From Chloroflexota bacterium (GTDB taxonomy: Bacteria > Chloroflexota > Dormibacteria > Dormibacterales > Dormibacteraceae): a stretch of DNA of 64,000 nucleotides. The stretch covers positions 54,244 to 118,243 of the forward strand of contig VBIW01000041.1 in the NCBI GenBank assembly GCA_005880915.1, read 5' to 3'. The notes under the pieces were generated by a model, which made no database searches, was not told where the DNA came from, and saw only the letters and a program-made list of their open reading frames with translations. Below, one piece after another: positions 8,053-16,783 of the stretch; the first letter of the stretch is position 1; each line of letters begins with the position of its first letter. A program made the position numbers and the translations under genes.

Positions 8053-9012
8053 GTGGCTGAGGTAGCGGAAAAAACAGAGGCGGCCGCTTCAATTGAGGCG
8101 GCCGCCGGCACGCCCGCTGTCAAGACGGTCGAATTGACGAAGCGCTTTGGCGGCACCGTCGCGTTGGCGGGTCTGACGATGACGGTTCCGCGAGGCGAAG
8201 TCTTCGGATTCCTCGGCCCCAACGGCGCGGGCAAGACGACCGCAGTCAAGCTGCTGCTCGGCCTGCTGAAGCCGACGTCCGGCGAAGGCTGGCTGCTCGG
8301 CAAGCGCGTGGGCGACTTACAGACTCGGCGGCGCATCGGTTACCTGCCCGAGCTCTTTCGGTACCAGAGCTGGCTGTCGGCCGCGGAGGTGCTCGCGCTG
8401 CATTGCGAGCTGGCGCCGCTCCCCCGCTCGAGCTGGAAGGATGAGATCAGCACCTCGCTCGAGACCGTCGGTTTGACCGACCGCGCCAGAGATCGAGTCG
8501 GCACTTTCTCCAAGGGCATGCAGCAGCGCCTCGGGCTGGGCGCCGCGCTCCTCGGCGAGCCTGAACTGGTCTTCCTCGACGAACCGACCTCGGCCCTTGA
8601 CCCCGTCGGCCGCCATGACGTGCGCGAGATCATCCGCGGCCTGGCGGCGCGCGGCAGCGCGGTGTTTCTCAACTCACACCTGCTGAGCGAGGTGGAGCAG
8701 GTCTGCGACCGGGTCGCCGTCGTCGACCACGGACGGGTCATCGCCTCCGGGACCATGGACGAGCTGTTGGGCGGCAGCGCCGTCCGTGTCCGCGCCACCG
8801 GCCTCACCCAGGCCGACAAGAATGCTCTGTCGAGCTTCGGACGCATCGACGACGAGGGCGACCTGCTCACATTCGCCAAGCTGGAGGCCGATCGCGTGCC
8901 TGAGCTCGTGGCGGCCATCGTCGCCAGGGGCGGCCGCGTCTATGAGGTCGCGCCGCGGCACGAGACGCTGGAAGACCGCTTCCTGCAGCTGCTCGAAGAC
9001 GAAGGAAAGTAA
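8053..9012 (+). CDS. ABC transporter ATP-binding protein (ABC-2 exporter type)
   Basis: 319 aa. Walker A GPNGAGKTT is at about residue 58, the signature is FSKGMQQRLGLG, Walker B is LVFLDEPTSALDP, and the H-loop His is in FLNSHLLSEVEQV. The C-terminal ~100 residues form the extra domain common in CcmA/NatA-like exporters. The first 25 residues are Ala/Glu-rich and not conserved. It overlaps the permease start by one base (TAATG). The substrate is unknown; Na+, drug or lipid export are all possible for this class. Confidence 0.92.
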   Translation: MAEVAEKTEAAASIEAAAGTPAVKTVELTKRFGGTVALAGLTMTVPRGEVFGFLGPNGAGKTTAVKLLLGLLKPTSGEGWLLGKRVGDLQTRRRIGYLPELFRYQSWLSAAEVLALHCELAPLPRSSWKDEISTSLETVGLTDRARDRVGTFSKGMQQRLGLGAALLGEPELVFLDEPTSALDPVGRHDVREIIRGLAARGSAVFLNSHLLSEVEQVCDRVAVVDHGRVIASGTMDELLGGSAVRVRATGLTQADKNALSSFGRIDDEGDLLTFAKLEADRVPELVAAIVARGGRVYEVAPRHETLEDRFLQLLEDEGK

Positions 9013-9875
9013 TGCCTCCGATCCTGGTCATCGCCCGGCTGACCGTCCAGGAGTCGTCCCGCCGCCGCCTGCTGCTTGCCCTCCTCGTGCTGACGCTGGT
9101 CGTGGTCGGGTTCTCGGCCTGGGGCTTCAACAAGATCACCACCGTGACCAACAGCCAGGGCCAGACGCTGCCCTCGGACCAGGTCGCAATCGTCACCTCG
9201 CAGCTGCTGATCGTGGTCGTGTTCATGTTCAGCGGCGTCCTCGCTTTGAGCGCGGCGGTCGTGGCCGGCCCGCTCATCTCGGGCGAGGTCGAAAGCGGGC
9301 TGCTCCTTTCAATGCTGGCCCGCCCGGTCCGCCGCAGCGAGATCGTCATCGGCAAATGGCTTGGCCTGGCCATCCTGGTCGGCATCTACGCAGCCGGCGC
9401 GGGACTGCTCGAGCTGGGCGCGGTCGAGTGGGCGACCGGATACCTGCCGCCACACCCGATCGACCTCATCCTTTATGTCGCGGCGGAGGGTCTGGTGCTG
9501 CTCTCGCTCGGGATGCTTCTCTCGACCCGCCTTTCGGGCATCACCGCGGGCGTGATCGCCCTCGTCGCGTGGCTCATCGCGTGGATCGCCGGCGTGGTCG
9601 GCGATATCGGCACAGGCTTGCAGAACCCGGCCCTACAGAACGTCGGGGTGGTCAGCCATCTGCTGCTTCCGTCCGACGGCCTGTGGCGCGGCGCGATCTT
9701 CGCGATGGAGCCCGACACCCTCATCGCATCGATGCGAGCTCTCGGCACTTTTGGCCGCGCCAACCCGTTTGCGGCCATCGATCCACCACCTATCGAGTTC
9801 CTGATGTGGGTCGTGATCTGGTTCGCGGGAATGCTGGCGCTCAGCGTGTGGAGCTTCCGTACAAGAGAGATTTAG
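9012..9875 (+). CDS. ABC-2 type transporter permease
   Basis: 287 aa with six predicted membrane segments, beginning with LLLALLVLTLVVVGFSAWGF and ending with IWFAGMLALSVWSF. It is translationally coupled to the ATPase gene and is almost certainly its membrane half; two such subunits would pair with two ATPases. Its 3' end overlaps the convergent gene that ends at 9872 by 4 bases. Confidence 0.88.
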   Translation: MPPILVIARLTVQESSRRRLLLALLVLTLVVVGFSAWGFNKITTVTNSQGQTLPSDQVAIVTSQLLIVVVFMFSGVLALSAAVVAGPLISGEVESGLLLSMLARPVRRSEIVIGKWLGLAILVGIYAAGAGLLELGAVEWATGYLPPHPIDLILYVAAEGLVLLSLGMLLSTRLSGITAGVIALVAWLIAWIAGVVGDIGTGLQNPALQNVGVVSHLLLPSDGLWRGAIFAMEPDTLIASMRALGTFGRANPFAAIDPPPIEFLMWVVIWFAGMLALSVWSFRTREI

Positions 9876-10267
9876 GTGGTGCGCCGGTGGGCCGCGACCG
9901 CCCCGATCTGTCCGAACAAGCCTCCAGCGATCGCTCCAGACAACAGCCCGGCAACGATATTGACCGGCGACTTGCCGTAAGCGACGTATGCCAGCCCACC
10001 GACGAGTCCACCCAACGCACCCGCGGTCGCGCCGCTTATCAAACCGGAAACGGTGTCACGGGTCGCCGTGTAGGAGCGATAACCGACTATCAGGATGATG
10101 GCCGCCGGCACCACGCCTGCGATGGCCAGAAGCGGCGCCTCCGGTATCCACGACAGCGATGGGGTCAGGCCGAGCACCGCGAAGACGGCTGCGAAGGCGC
10201 CGAGGATCGCTCCGCCTCGGAAACCTTCCGTCAGCACAGTTCCGCTACGGGTAGAGGCCTCGCTCAC
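9872..10267 (-). CDS. Glycine-rich membrane protein
   Basis: 131 aa with about four hydrophobic segments and small-residue packing motifs (GATAGALGGLVGGLAY, GLLSGAIAGGLFGQIG). It is the last gene of the thyX-gdh minus operon. GTG 10267 overlaps the glutamate dehydrogenase stop by 23 bases; GTG 10237 would start just after that stop and is equally possible. Unknown function. Confidence 0.65.
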   Translation of the reverse strand: MSEASTRSGTVLTEGFRGGAILGAFAAVFAVLGLTPSLSWIPEAPLLAIAGVVPAAIILIVGYRSYTATRDTVSGLISGATAGALGGLVGGLAYVAYGKSPVNIVAGLLSGAIAGGLFGQIGAVAAHRRTT

Positions 10268-11513
10268 GGGTCGCCCCCGCCACCCGAGAAACCGCCTGCA
10301 CGTATGCCGCCATGCGCATGTCGAGCTTCCGCTCTTCCTTCGTCTTGAGAACTTCCACGAACGCGCGCGATAGGATCGCCTTGAGCTTCTGGTTCACCTC
10401 GTGCTCGGACCAGAAGAAGGACTGCAGGTCCTGGACCCACTCGAAGTAGGAGACGGTGACGCCGCCAGCGTTGGCCAGGATGTCCGGCACGAGGAAGATG
10501 CCCCGCTCCCGAAAGATCGCGTCAGCCTCGGGCGTCGTCGGGCCGTTCGCGCCCTCGACGATCAGCTTCGCCTTCACATCACGGGCGTTGCGTGAGGTCA
10601 GCTGGTTGCCGATCGCTGCCGGCACGAGAAGATCGCAATCAACGGTGAGCAGATCCTGGTTGCCGATCTCCTGGGCTCCAGGAAATCCCTTCAGCGTCTT
10701 CTCGCGCGCTCGATGCTCGAGCACGCGTTTGATCGATAGACCGAGAGGGTTGTAGATCCCTCCGTAATCCTCGGAGACGGCAACCACAGTGCAGCCCGCC
10801 TCTTCGAGCAGCTTCGCGCTGATGCTGCCCACGTTGCCGAAGCCCTGCACGGCGACCCGGGTCTGATGAGGCGCGCGGCCAAGGTGCTCGAGCGCCGCGG
10901 TGGCGCAGATCGTCACGCCGCGACCGGTGGCCTCGACGCGGCCCAGCGAGCCGCCGACCTCGACTGGCTTGCCCGTGACCGAGGCGGGCGCGGAGTAACC
11001 CAGGTGCATCGAAAGGGTGTCCATGATCCACGCCATCGTCTGACCGTCGGTGTTCACGTCGGGCGCCGGAATGTCGCGGTCGCTGCCGATCAAGATCGAG
11101 ATCTCGGTCGCAAATCGACGCGTCATGTGCTCGAGCTCGTTGAGCGACAGCTCGTGCGGGTTGACGATGATGCCGCCCTTCGCTCCGCCAAACGGGATGT
11201 TGACCACAGCGCATTTCCAGGTCATCCACATCGCGAGTGCCTTGACCTCGTTCAGCGAGACATCGGGGTGGTAGCGGATGCCACCCTTGGCGGGTCCGCG
11301 GTTGATGTTGTGCTGCACGCGGTAGCCCGTGAAGATGCGCGTGTGGCCGTCGTCGAGCTTGATCGGAAAGTGGCAGGTGAACTCGCGCTGAACTTCGCGC
11401 AAGACCTCGCGAAGCCACGGCTCCAGCTTGATCAGCCCCGCGGCTTCGTCGAACTGCGCCTGGGCCGTGCGCCATTCGTCAGCTTCAATCGCCGGCTTGA
11501 GCTCGATACTCAC
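10245..11513 (-). CDS. gdhA: Glu/Leu/Phe/Val dehydrogenase, probably glutamate dehydrogenase
   Basis: 422 aa. The family signature is complete: GPAKGGIRYHP with the substrate Lys, NIPFGGAKGGI with the catalytic Lys, PAPDVNTDGQTMAW, and a Rossmann domain with VAVQGFGNVGS. It catalyses reversible oxidative deamination of L-glutamate to 2-oxoglutarate and ammonia. I chose GTG 11513 because it overlaps the upstream stop as GTGA; the longer frame to 11570 adds non-conserved residues. Being downstream of asparaginase and an acetolactate-synthase-like enzyme, it fits an amino-acid catabolism operon. Confidence 0.93.
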   Translation of the reverse strand: MSIELKPAIEADEWRTAQAQFDEAAGLIKLEPWLREVLREVQREFTCHFPIKLDDGHTRIFTGYRVQHNINRGPAKGGIRYHPDVSLNEVKALAMWMTWKCAVVNIPFGGAKGGIIVNPHELSLNELEHMTRRFATEISILIGSDRDIPAPDVNTDGQTMAWIMDTLSMHLGYSAPASVTGKPVEVGGSLGRVEATGRGVTICATAALEHLGRAPHQTRVAVQGFGNVGSISAKLLEEAGCTVVAVSEDYGGIYNPLGLSIKRVLEHRAREKTLKGFPGAQEIGNQDLLTVDCDLLVPAAIGNQLTSRNARDVKAKLIVEGANGPTTPEADAIFRERGIFLVPDILANAGGVTVSYFEWVQDLQSFFWSEHEVNQKLKAILSRAFVEVLKTKEERKLDMRMAAYVQAVSRVAGATRERGLYP

Positions 11514-13135
11514 ATCAGCACTGATGATCGCGGATATTCCGCGGTTGGATCGCAGATAACGTTGACGCAAGCCGGGAGGCCGGACTTGAATGCCCGCTCC
11601 AGGGCGGGCAGGATCTCATCCGGCCTGTCGACGAGCTCTCCGTATCCACCGAGTGCCTCCACGACCTTGTCGTACCGGGTCCTGGGTCCGAGGTCCGCGG
11701 CGATGCTGGTGCCCAGCATCTTCTGCATCGGGTGCTTCTCCAGCCCCCAGATCCCGTTGTTGCCGATCACCGAGACGACCGGTATCCGATGCCGCACCAT
11801 GGTGTCGAACTCCATGGCGGAGAAGCCAAAAGCGCCATCGCCGGCGAGCAGCAAGACCTGCTTGTCGGGTCGCGCCAGCTTCGCGGCCATCGCATAGCCA
11901 GGTCCCGAGCCAAGGCATCCAAATGGCCCCGGGTCCAACCAAAGGCCAGGTTTGGAACGTTCGATCAGCCTGCCGGCGAACGAGATGAAGTCGCCGCCAT
12001 CGCCGACGATGATCGCGTCCGGATCAGCGAACCGGTCGACCTCTGCAATGAGCCGGGCTGGATGGACGGGAGACGCTTCGGACTGAGTCATAGCCTCGTC
12101 TTTACGGCGCGCCGATGTCTCGGTTGCGCGGAGCTTCTCCACCCACCCGGATCGCGAAGCAGCGCGGGTCGTGGCCCCGGCGACCTGCTCCAACGCCGCC
12201 TTGAGATTGCCGAAGATGGCGGCTTCCGCAGGGCGGTGCTTGCGGTGGTCGTCGACGTCGATGTAGATGAGCTTCGCATCCTCTGCGAAAACTGGTGGCT
12301 GGCCGAAGTTGAGCCGGAAGTCGAGCAGAGCTCCCACCAGGACGACCAGGTCTGCCTCGCGGAGCGCCTGGCCCCGGGCGCGGGAGAAGAAAAGCGGGTG
12401 CGAAGGTGGCAGCATGCCGCGCGCCATCCCGTTGACGGTAAGCGGCAGGCCCGCCCCTTCGACCAGCGCGCCCAGCTCGTGCTCGGCGTGCGCCCACCAG
12501 ACTCCCCCGCCCGCGACGACGACCGGACGCTCGGCTTTTCGGACCAGCTGCGCAGCTTGCTCGACAAGGTCGGGGTCGGGCGGCGGGCCGGGATCCGGCG
12601 TGAGGTGCTCCGTCGCCTCAGGAAGGTCGGCGGCTCCGAAGAAAACGTCGATCGGGATGTCCATGAAGACCGGACCCGTTCGGCGGCTGAGGGCGGCCCG
12701 CATGCACTCGGCCGCAGTGGCGTACGCGTCGTCCGCCGAACCGAGCGTCATCGCCTTCTTCGTGAGGCTCCGGACGACCTCGACGTGGTCCATCTCCTGC
12801 AGCGAGCCCATCCCCCATCGCGCGATGGGTGCCCGGCCGCCGATGACGAACATCGGGGTGTCGTTGCCCTGGGCCTGCGCCAGCGCCGACGCGGAGTTGG
12901 TCACGCCAGGCCCGGCGGTCACCGCGGCGACGCCGCATTCGCGGGTGACCTTCGCCCATCCCTCGGCGGCAAACGCGGCCGACTGCTCGTGGCGCACATC
13001 GATGATGCGGATGCCGTGCTCGGTTGCGCCGGTGAGGATTGGCCAGATGTGGCCGCCGTTGAGCGTGAACAGATGGCTCACGCCTGCCCGCTTGAGGGCC
13101 AGCGCGACGAGCTCGCCCGCATTGCCCGAATCCAC
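11510..13135 (-). CDS. Thiamine-diphosphate enzyme, acetolactate synthase large-subunit-like (IlvG type)
   Basis: 541 aa with the three ThDP-enzyme domains. The activating Glu is in DVRHEQSAAFAAEGW, and the ThDP/Mg motif is GDGAFGFSAMEFDTMVRH ending in GNNGIWG. By memory its sequence is closest to mycobacterial IlvG-type proteins (HLFTLNGGHI, RWGMGSLQEMDHV, LDPGPFGCLGSGPGYA), whose true reaction is not settled. No regulatory small subunit (IlvN) is next to it, so it may not make branched-chain amino acids; other 2-oxoacid or acyl-CoA lyase reactions are possible. GTG 13135 lies 2 bases after the asparaginase stop; an ORF start at 13156 would overlap it. Confidence 0.85.
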   Translation of the reverse strand: MDSGNAGELVALALKRAGVSHLFTLNGGHIWPILTGATEHGIRIIDVRHEQSAAFAAEGWAKVTRECGVAAVTAGPGVTNSASALAQAQGNDTPMFVIGGRAPIARWGMGSLQEMDHVEVVRSLTKKAMTLGSADDAYATAAECMRAALSRRTGPVFMDIPIDVFFGAADLPEATEHLTPDPGPPPDPDLVEQAAQLVRKAERPVVVAGGGVWWAHAEHELGALVEGAGLPLTVNGMARGMLPPSHPLFFSRARGQALREADLVVLVGALLDFRLNFGQPPVFAEDAKLIYIDVDDHRKHRPAEAAIFGNLKAALEQVAGATTRAASRSGWVEKLRATETSARRKDEAMTQSEASPVHPARLIAEVDRFADPDAIIVGDGGDFISFAGRLIERSKPGLWLDPGPFGCLGSGPGYAMAAKLARPDKQVLLLAGDGAFGFSAMEFDTMVRHRIPVVSVIGNNGIWGLEKHPMQKMLGTSIAADLGPRTRYDKVVEALGGYGELVDRPDEILPALERAFKSGLPACVNVICDPTAEYPRSSVLM

Positions 13136-13137
13136 GC

Positions 13138-13971
13138 CTACTCGGCCATCGCCCACGGCATGGCTGGAGTATTGAACGCAGCCCGCGGCGAGCCCTGGCG
13201 CGGCATCAAGATCACGCCGCCCTTCGCCTTCATGGCTTTGCCCAGGTGGTCGACCGCGCCCTGGGCGACCGCGGCCGGCTCCATTCCGTGCTGGAGCTCG
13301 ACGATCATCAAGCGGGCGAGCCCGAGCCGGATGAACACCTCGCCCTGTCCCGTCCCGCAGACCGCGCCGAATCGATCGTCCGCATAGAACCCCGCTCCAG
13401 GGATGGGCGAGTCGCCGATGCGTCCGGGCAGCTTGCCGTTGATGCCTCCGGTCGAGACGGCGACCGCCAGGTGTCCCTCAGCGTCTCGGGCGACAGCTCC
13501 GACGGTGTCAGCGCCCTGCATCAGCTCCTGACGCTTCCGGTCCGTGATGAAGATGCCGGGGTCAGCCATCTCGACGCCGTGTTCGCGGGCGAAGCGCGAG
13601 GCTCCTTCGGCAGCGAGGAGGACATGGCGTCCGTCCTGCATCACCGCGACGGCGAGGTCGATCGGGTGGCGCACATCACGCAAGCATGCCGCGCCGCCCG
13701 CGCGCAGCGCAGCGCCTTCCATCACGCCGGCGTCGAGCTCGACCACGCCGTCGCTGTTCAGGCAAGCGCCGATGCCGGCGTTGAGCAGTGGCACGTCCTC
13801 CATGTGGCGAACTGCCGCGACCGCCGCGGCCAACGCACCTTCGCCGATATGGGCCCATCCGATCTCGCGGGCCCGCTCGACGGCGGCCTGCCGTAGCGGA
13901 CGTTCGGCGTCGGGGACGGGGCCGGCGCCACCGTGGACGATCAGCGCCGAGCGGACGGCCGTCCGGCTCAG
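13138..13971 (-). CDS. iaaA: Isoaspartyl peptidase/L-asparaginase (Ntn hydrolase type 2), probable CTG start
   Basis: 277 aa. The N-terminal nucleophile sits in the conserved context DTVGAVARDAEGHLAVAVST; self-cleavage before this Thr would give alpha and beta chains. The N-terminus carries the family motif ALIVHGGAGP, coded upstream of the first TTG at 13833. No ATG, GTG or TTG precedes this motif in frame. A CTG at 13971 overlaps the previous gene's TGA as CTGA, the same 4-base geometry as other junctions here, so I place the start there. It splits asparagine or isoaspartyl peptides, feeding the following amino-acid enzymes. Confidence 0.85.
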   Translation of the reverse strand: MSRTAVRSALIVHGGAGPVPDAERPLRQAAVERAREIGWAHIGEGALAAAVAAVRHMEDVPLLNAGIGACLNSDGVVELDAGVMEGAALRAGGAACLRDVRHPIDLAVAVMQDGRHVLLAAEGASRFAREHGVEMADPGIFITDRKRQELMQGADTVGAVARDAEGHLAVAVSTGGINGKLPGRIGDSPIPGAGFYADDRFGAVCGTGQGEVFIRLGLARLMIVELQHGMEPAAVAQGAVDHLGKAMKAKGGVILMPRQGSPRAAFNTPAMPWAMAE

Positions 13972-14165
13972 TAAGCCTGGGCTTCTGTGTCGGGCCAGTC
14001 GGTGCGCCGCTCTAGGAAGCGACGCTCGGCGACTCGGCGGTCGAACGGAAAGAGGATGCGACGACCTGCTGCGGCTCGCTCAGGTGCGCGTCGCTCGCCG
14101 AAACGGCGGTCGGAGACGGCTCGCCTGTCCAGGCCTGCTCGTCGCTCGGGTCCACGCGGTAGCAC
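13968..14165 (-). CDS. Small Arg-rich repeat protein
   Basis: 65 aa from GTG 14165 (GTG 14171 possible), preceded by an AGAGGG ribosome-binding site. The protein is built of short degenerate repeats around ERR/DRR (PERRAGLDRR, SDRRFGERR, AERRFLERR), and would be strongly basic yet salt-bridged. The gene begins 25 bases after the thyX stop, and its own stop overlaps the CTG start of the asparaginase gene. Composition alone could produce such an ORF in GC-rich DNA, so only the spacing and SD support it. Confidence 0.45.
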   Translation of the reverse strand: MLPRGPERRAGLDRRAVSDRRFGERRAPERAAAGRRILFPFDRRVAERRFLERRTDWPDTEAQAY

Positions 14166-14190
14166 ATCCACCCTCTTTAGAGCGCTGATG

Positions 14191-15792
14191 CTAGCGCACG
14201 CGATGGTCGAGAGCGTCGAGTTTCTCATCAATTCTGCGTTCGGACTTTCGCCGCTCCAGCTCGTCGCCAGGACCCATGTCGACGAAGCGCGCGTAACGAG
14301 CCAGGCGCGGGTGGACTTCGCTGACCCGGCGGAACATCTCCTGCGCGATCCAGCGGTAGTCGGGGTGGCCCTGCGGGGTGGTCCGCAGCTCGCACAGGTG
14401 GTAGATCTCCCGCAGGTTGACGCGGAAGTACCAGCGCACGTGGAAGGCCAGCGGCACGATGTACTGGGCGACGGCAGGGCCGAGCTCGCGCTCGAGCCGG
14501 GCGTGCGCGCCGGCCGCGGCCTCGACTCCCCGGGCGAAGGCGTCCTGCATGCCGAGCTCAGCCAGCCCCGACGGAAGGTCGTAGCCAAGCGAGGTGCCGA
14601 GCAGCTGGCGGTCCTGCGTCAGCATGCGGTGGCGGTGGAGGTCGCGATAGGCGGCGAAGTTGGCCACGATCTCGAACTCGTACTGCGCGTGCTCGAGCGC
14701 GCGCGGTGCCCGCTGCCTCCGGTTGGCGCGGTCCGCGAGGAGGCTTTCGAGCACGGCCGCGACGTCTGGCGTTTGGTGGTCGAGCGGCAGGTTCGAGTGG
14801 GGAAACAGCGCCGCCGCGACGACCTTCCTCTCGGCGTCTTTGTCGAACTCGATGAGGCGCACCGAGGGCTCCACGTCGCGACCCCTGTCCACCCCGGCGA
14901 GTGGCGAGCGGGTGAGTGCTTTCATCCGGTTCCGGGTGCTCGCGAGACGCTGAGCCGCCGGCGCGCCGTACCGCTCGTCGAGCGCTCGTCTGACGAACGC
15001 GGGGATGACGAGCGACAGCTCGCGATGGAGGTCGGACGCCAGCGCCTGGCATTCAGGCAGCTCGTGCGCGGCCATCTTCGTGATCAGGTATTCGAATGCT
15101 CTGCCGTTGCCGAACAACCCCAGGTTGGTCAGGGTGCCGGCCGGCAGCAGGCCGCGCAGCAGGTCTAGCGCTTTGGCCCGGGTCGCCGATTTCCAGGCGC
15201 GGTCGGTCTCCCCCTCCTCCTGCGGATAGCGCTCCCGGATCGCGAGAGTCGCGGGCTCGACCAGGCTGCTGTAGGTCTCGAAGAGCGTATCGGCGGCGCG
15301 CTCGTAGTCGGGATGGGCGAGCTCTGGGCCTCGGTGATACAGGTACCGGCCGGCGGCCCCCGGGCGGTCGAAGCGGACGTAACGCGTCGACTTTTCGAGT
15401 GGCGAGATCCCGATCCGGCTGTCCTCGACCGCCTTGGCCGCAAGCGTCGAGACCTGCTCCACCGCGACGTGGGCGCCGGCCAGCTCGGCCACCGAGTCGT
15501 CGCCGTAGCCGACGAGGACTCGTTCGTAGAACTCCTCGGCACGGCGCACCGCGACCAGGTCGTCGTCGGCGGGAAGGGAGCCGGCCAGGCGCTCGAAGCC
15601 CGAATCCGGCTCATTGATGAACTCGTCCAGCAAAACCCGGCGCAAGCTCTTCTCCGTCCTGGAGTAGCGAGAGAACAGCGCTCCTTTGACCACCTCCGGC
15701 AGGTTGCGCAGCGCGAAGACCGGCCGGTCCAGGTTGGTGAAGTAGCGCTCGAGGAGAGTCGCTTCTGCGGTGCTGAACTCGCTCTCCATCAC
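14191..15792 (-). CDS. thyX: Double-domain FAD-dependent thymidylate synthase-like protein
   Basis: 533 aa, about twice a normal ThyX. The N-terminal half has ThyX-like segments (RPVFALRNLPEVVKGALFSR, GYGDDSVAELAGAH, SPLEKSTRYVRF). The C-terminal half has RDLHRHRMLTQDRQLLGTS, where the RHR motif of ThyX appears but the usual downstream Ser is not in its standard place, and a C-terminal LCELRT segment. ThyX makes dTMP from dUMP with FAD and methylene-tetrahydrofolate. No ThyA is in the window. The start is GTG 15792, seven bases after GATACT, leaderless. It heads a six-gene operon. A structural rather than catalytic half is possible. Confidence 0.8.
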   Translation of the reverse strand: MMESEFSTAEATLLERYFTNLDRPVFALRNLPEVVKGALFSRYSRTEKSLRRVLLDEFINEPDSGFERLAGSLPADDDLVAVRRAEEFYERVLVGYGDDSVAELAGAHVAVEQVSTLAAKAVEDSRIGISPLEKSTRYVRFDRPGAAGRYLYHRGPELAHPDYERAADTLFETYSSLVEPATLAIRERYPQEEGETDRAWKSATRAKALDLLRGLLPAGTLTNLGLFGNGRAFEYLITKMAAHELPECQALASDLHRELSLVIPAFVRRALDERYGAPAAQRLASTRNRMKALTRSPLAGVDRGRDVEPSVRLIEFDKDAERKVVAAALFPHSNLPLDHQTPDVAAVLESLLADRANRRQRAPRALEHAQYEFEIVANFAAYRDLHRHRMLTQDRQLLGTSLGYDLPSGLAELGMQDAFARGVEAAAGAHARLERELGPAVAQYIVPLAFHVRWYFRVNLREIYHLCELRTTPQGHPDYRWIAQEMFRRVSEVHPRLARYARFVDMGPGDELERRKSERRIDEKLDALDHRVR

Positions 15793-15805
15793 GCCGCGTA
15801 GTATC
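15793..15805 (-). promoter_or_regulatory. Leaderless -10 element of the thyX operon
   Basis: Reading the minus strand, GATACT (15805-15800) is seven bases before GTG 15792, with no Shine-Dalgarno. Just upstream, at 15804-15825, is an inverted repeat of the CCTCTCC/GGAGAGG type. Confidence 0.5.
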
Positions 15806-15825
15806 CCTCTCCACTGAGGGGAGAG
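15804..15825. repeat. GC-rich inverted repeat in the thyX/methyltransferase gap
   Basis: CCCTCTCC and GGAGAGGG arms flank a short ACTGAGG loop between two divergent genes. It resembles short dispersed hairpins of high-GC genomes. The rest of the ~190-base gap has three TGTCC(A/C)CAG-like 9-mers between 15889 and 15936, and no gene. Confidence 0.35.
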
Positions 15826-15994
15826 GGCCCGGGGTAGGGGCGTCGCCGGGGCAAAGCCCAGATATTGTGTCGCGCGGGGCGCTGTCCACAGCCTGTAGGC
15901 GCTGTTGCCCGAGTTGTCCCCGGTTTGTCCCCAGGTCTGTTAAAAACTGACTGCGAAACGCCGACGCCGAACGGCCACTACATTGCTAGGTCGG

Positions 15995-16783
15995 ATGGAC
16001 GAGATCGACTGGGCCGCGCGCTGGAGGCGGGTGGTGGAGGATCGGGCGGCGCTTGCCTCCGGCCACGCCGACCCCGGGTACTGGGACCGCCGCGCCAGCA
16101 GCTTCGCCCGCTCGACCCATGCTCGCTCCGACGAGTTTCTGCGCGTCCTGGAGCCTTACCTGGCGTCGCGCAAGACCTTGATCGACGTCGGCGCGGGGAC
16201 GGGCCGGCACACCAACCCGCTCGCAGAGCGCCTCGAGTGGGTCACCGCGATCGAGCCATCGGAAGGCATGAGGTCGCACATCGCGCCCCGCGACAACGTG
16301 ACCGTCGTCGCCAGCACGTGGGAAGACGCCGAGGTCGCCCCAGCCGACCTCGTGATCTGCAGCCACGTCCTGTACGGAGTCGCGGACCCGGTGACGTTCG
16401 TCGAGAAGCTCGAGCGAATGGCACGCGAGCGTGTTTTCGTGATGATGCGCGAGACCGACCTCCCGCATCCCGCGGCCGAGATTCGCAGGCGGCTTCACGG
16501 CGAAACCGGTCCACGTTTGCCACGATTCAGCGAGCTTTTCATGCTCCTGCTGCAGATGGGCATCGCCGCAGACGTCGCATTCTTGAAGTATCCGATCATG
16601 ACTCGCTACTCCGAAATCGACGACGCGCTCGCCGACAGCCGCGCCCTGTTCGGCGAAGGGTGGGATGAGGCCGCGGGCCAGGCAATCCTGGAAGAGATCC
16701 TGCGGCGCGACGGCGACGAGCTCGTTTTCGACGGCGGCGTGGCGCTCTCGGGGGTGGCACATTGGCAACCACGGGAGAGCTGA
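15995..16783 (+). CDS. Class I SAM-dependent methyltransferase
   Basis: 262 aa. The SAM-binding motif I is LIDVGAGTGRHTNPLAER, with an acidic end of strand 2 (TAIEPSEGM) and motif-IV-like DLVICSHVLYGV. The substrate is unknown. I prefer ATG 15995 over the TTG at 15983 because TACATT ends ten bases before it. It overlaps the GNAT gene by 22 bases and probably heads a three-gene unit with that gene and a flavoprotein. Confidence 0.85.
   Translation: MDEIDWAARWRRVVEDRAALASGHADPGYWDRRASSFARSTHARSDEFLRVLEPYLASRKTLIDVGAGTGRHTNPLAERLEWVTAIEPSEGMRSHIAPRDNVTVVASTWEDAEVAPADLVICSHVLYGVADPVTFVEKLERMARERVFVMMRETDLPHPAAEIRRRLHGETGPRLPRFSELFMLLLQMGIAADVAFLKYPIMTRYSEIDDALADSRALFGEGWDEAAGQAILEEILRRDGDELVFDGGVALSGVAHWQPRES

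Noticed and set aside
11732..13387. 551-codon plus-strand ORF
   Set aside because: It is the complement of the acetolactate-synthase-like gene, which has complete catalytic motifs on the minus strand.
15889..15936. Three TGTCC(A/C)CAG-like 9-mers resembling DnaA boxes
   Set aside because: Only one is close to TTATCCACA, there is no AT-rich unwinding region and no dnaA, dnaN or gyr genes are near, so an origin is not supported.
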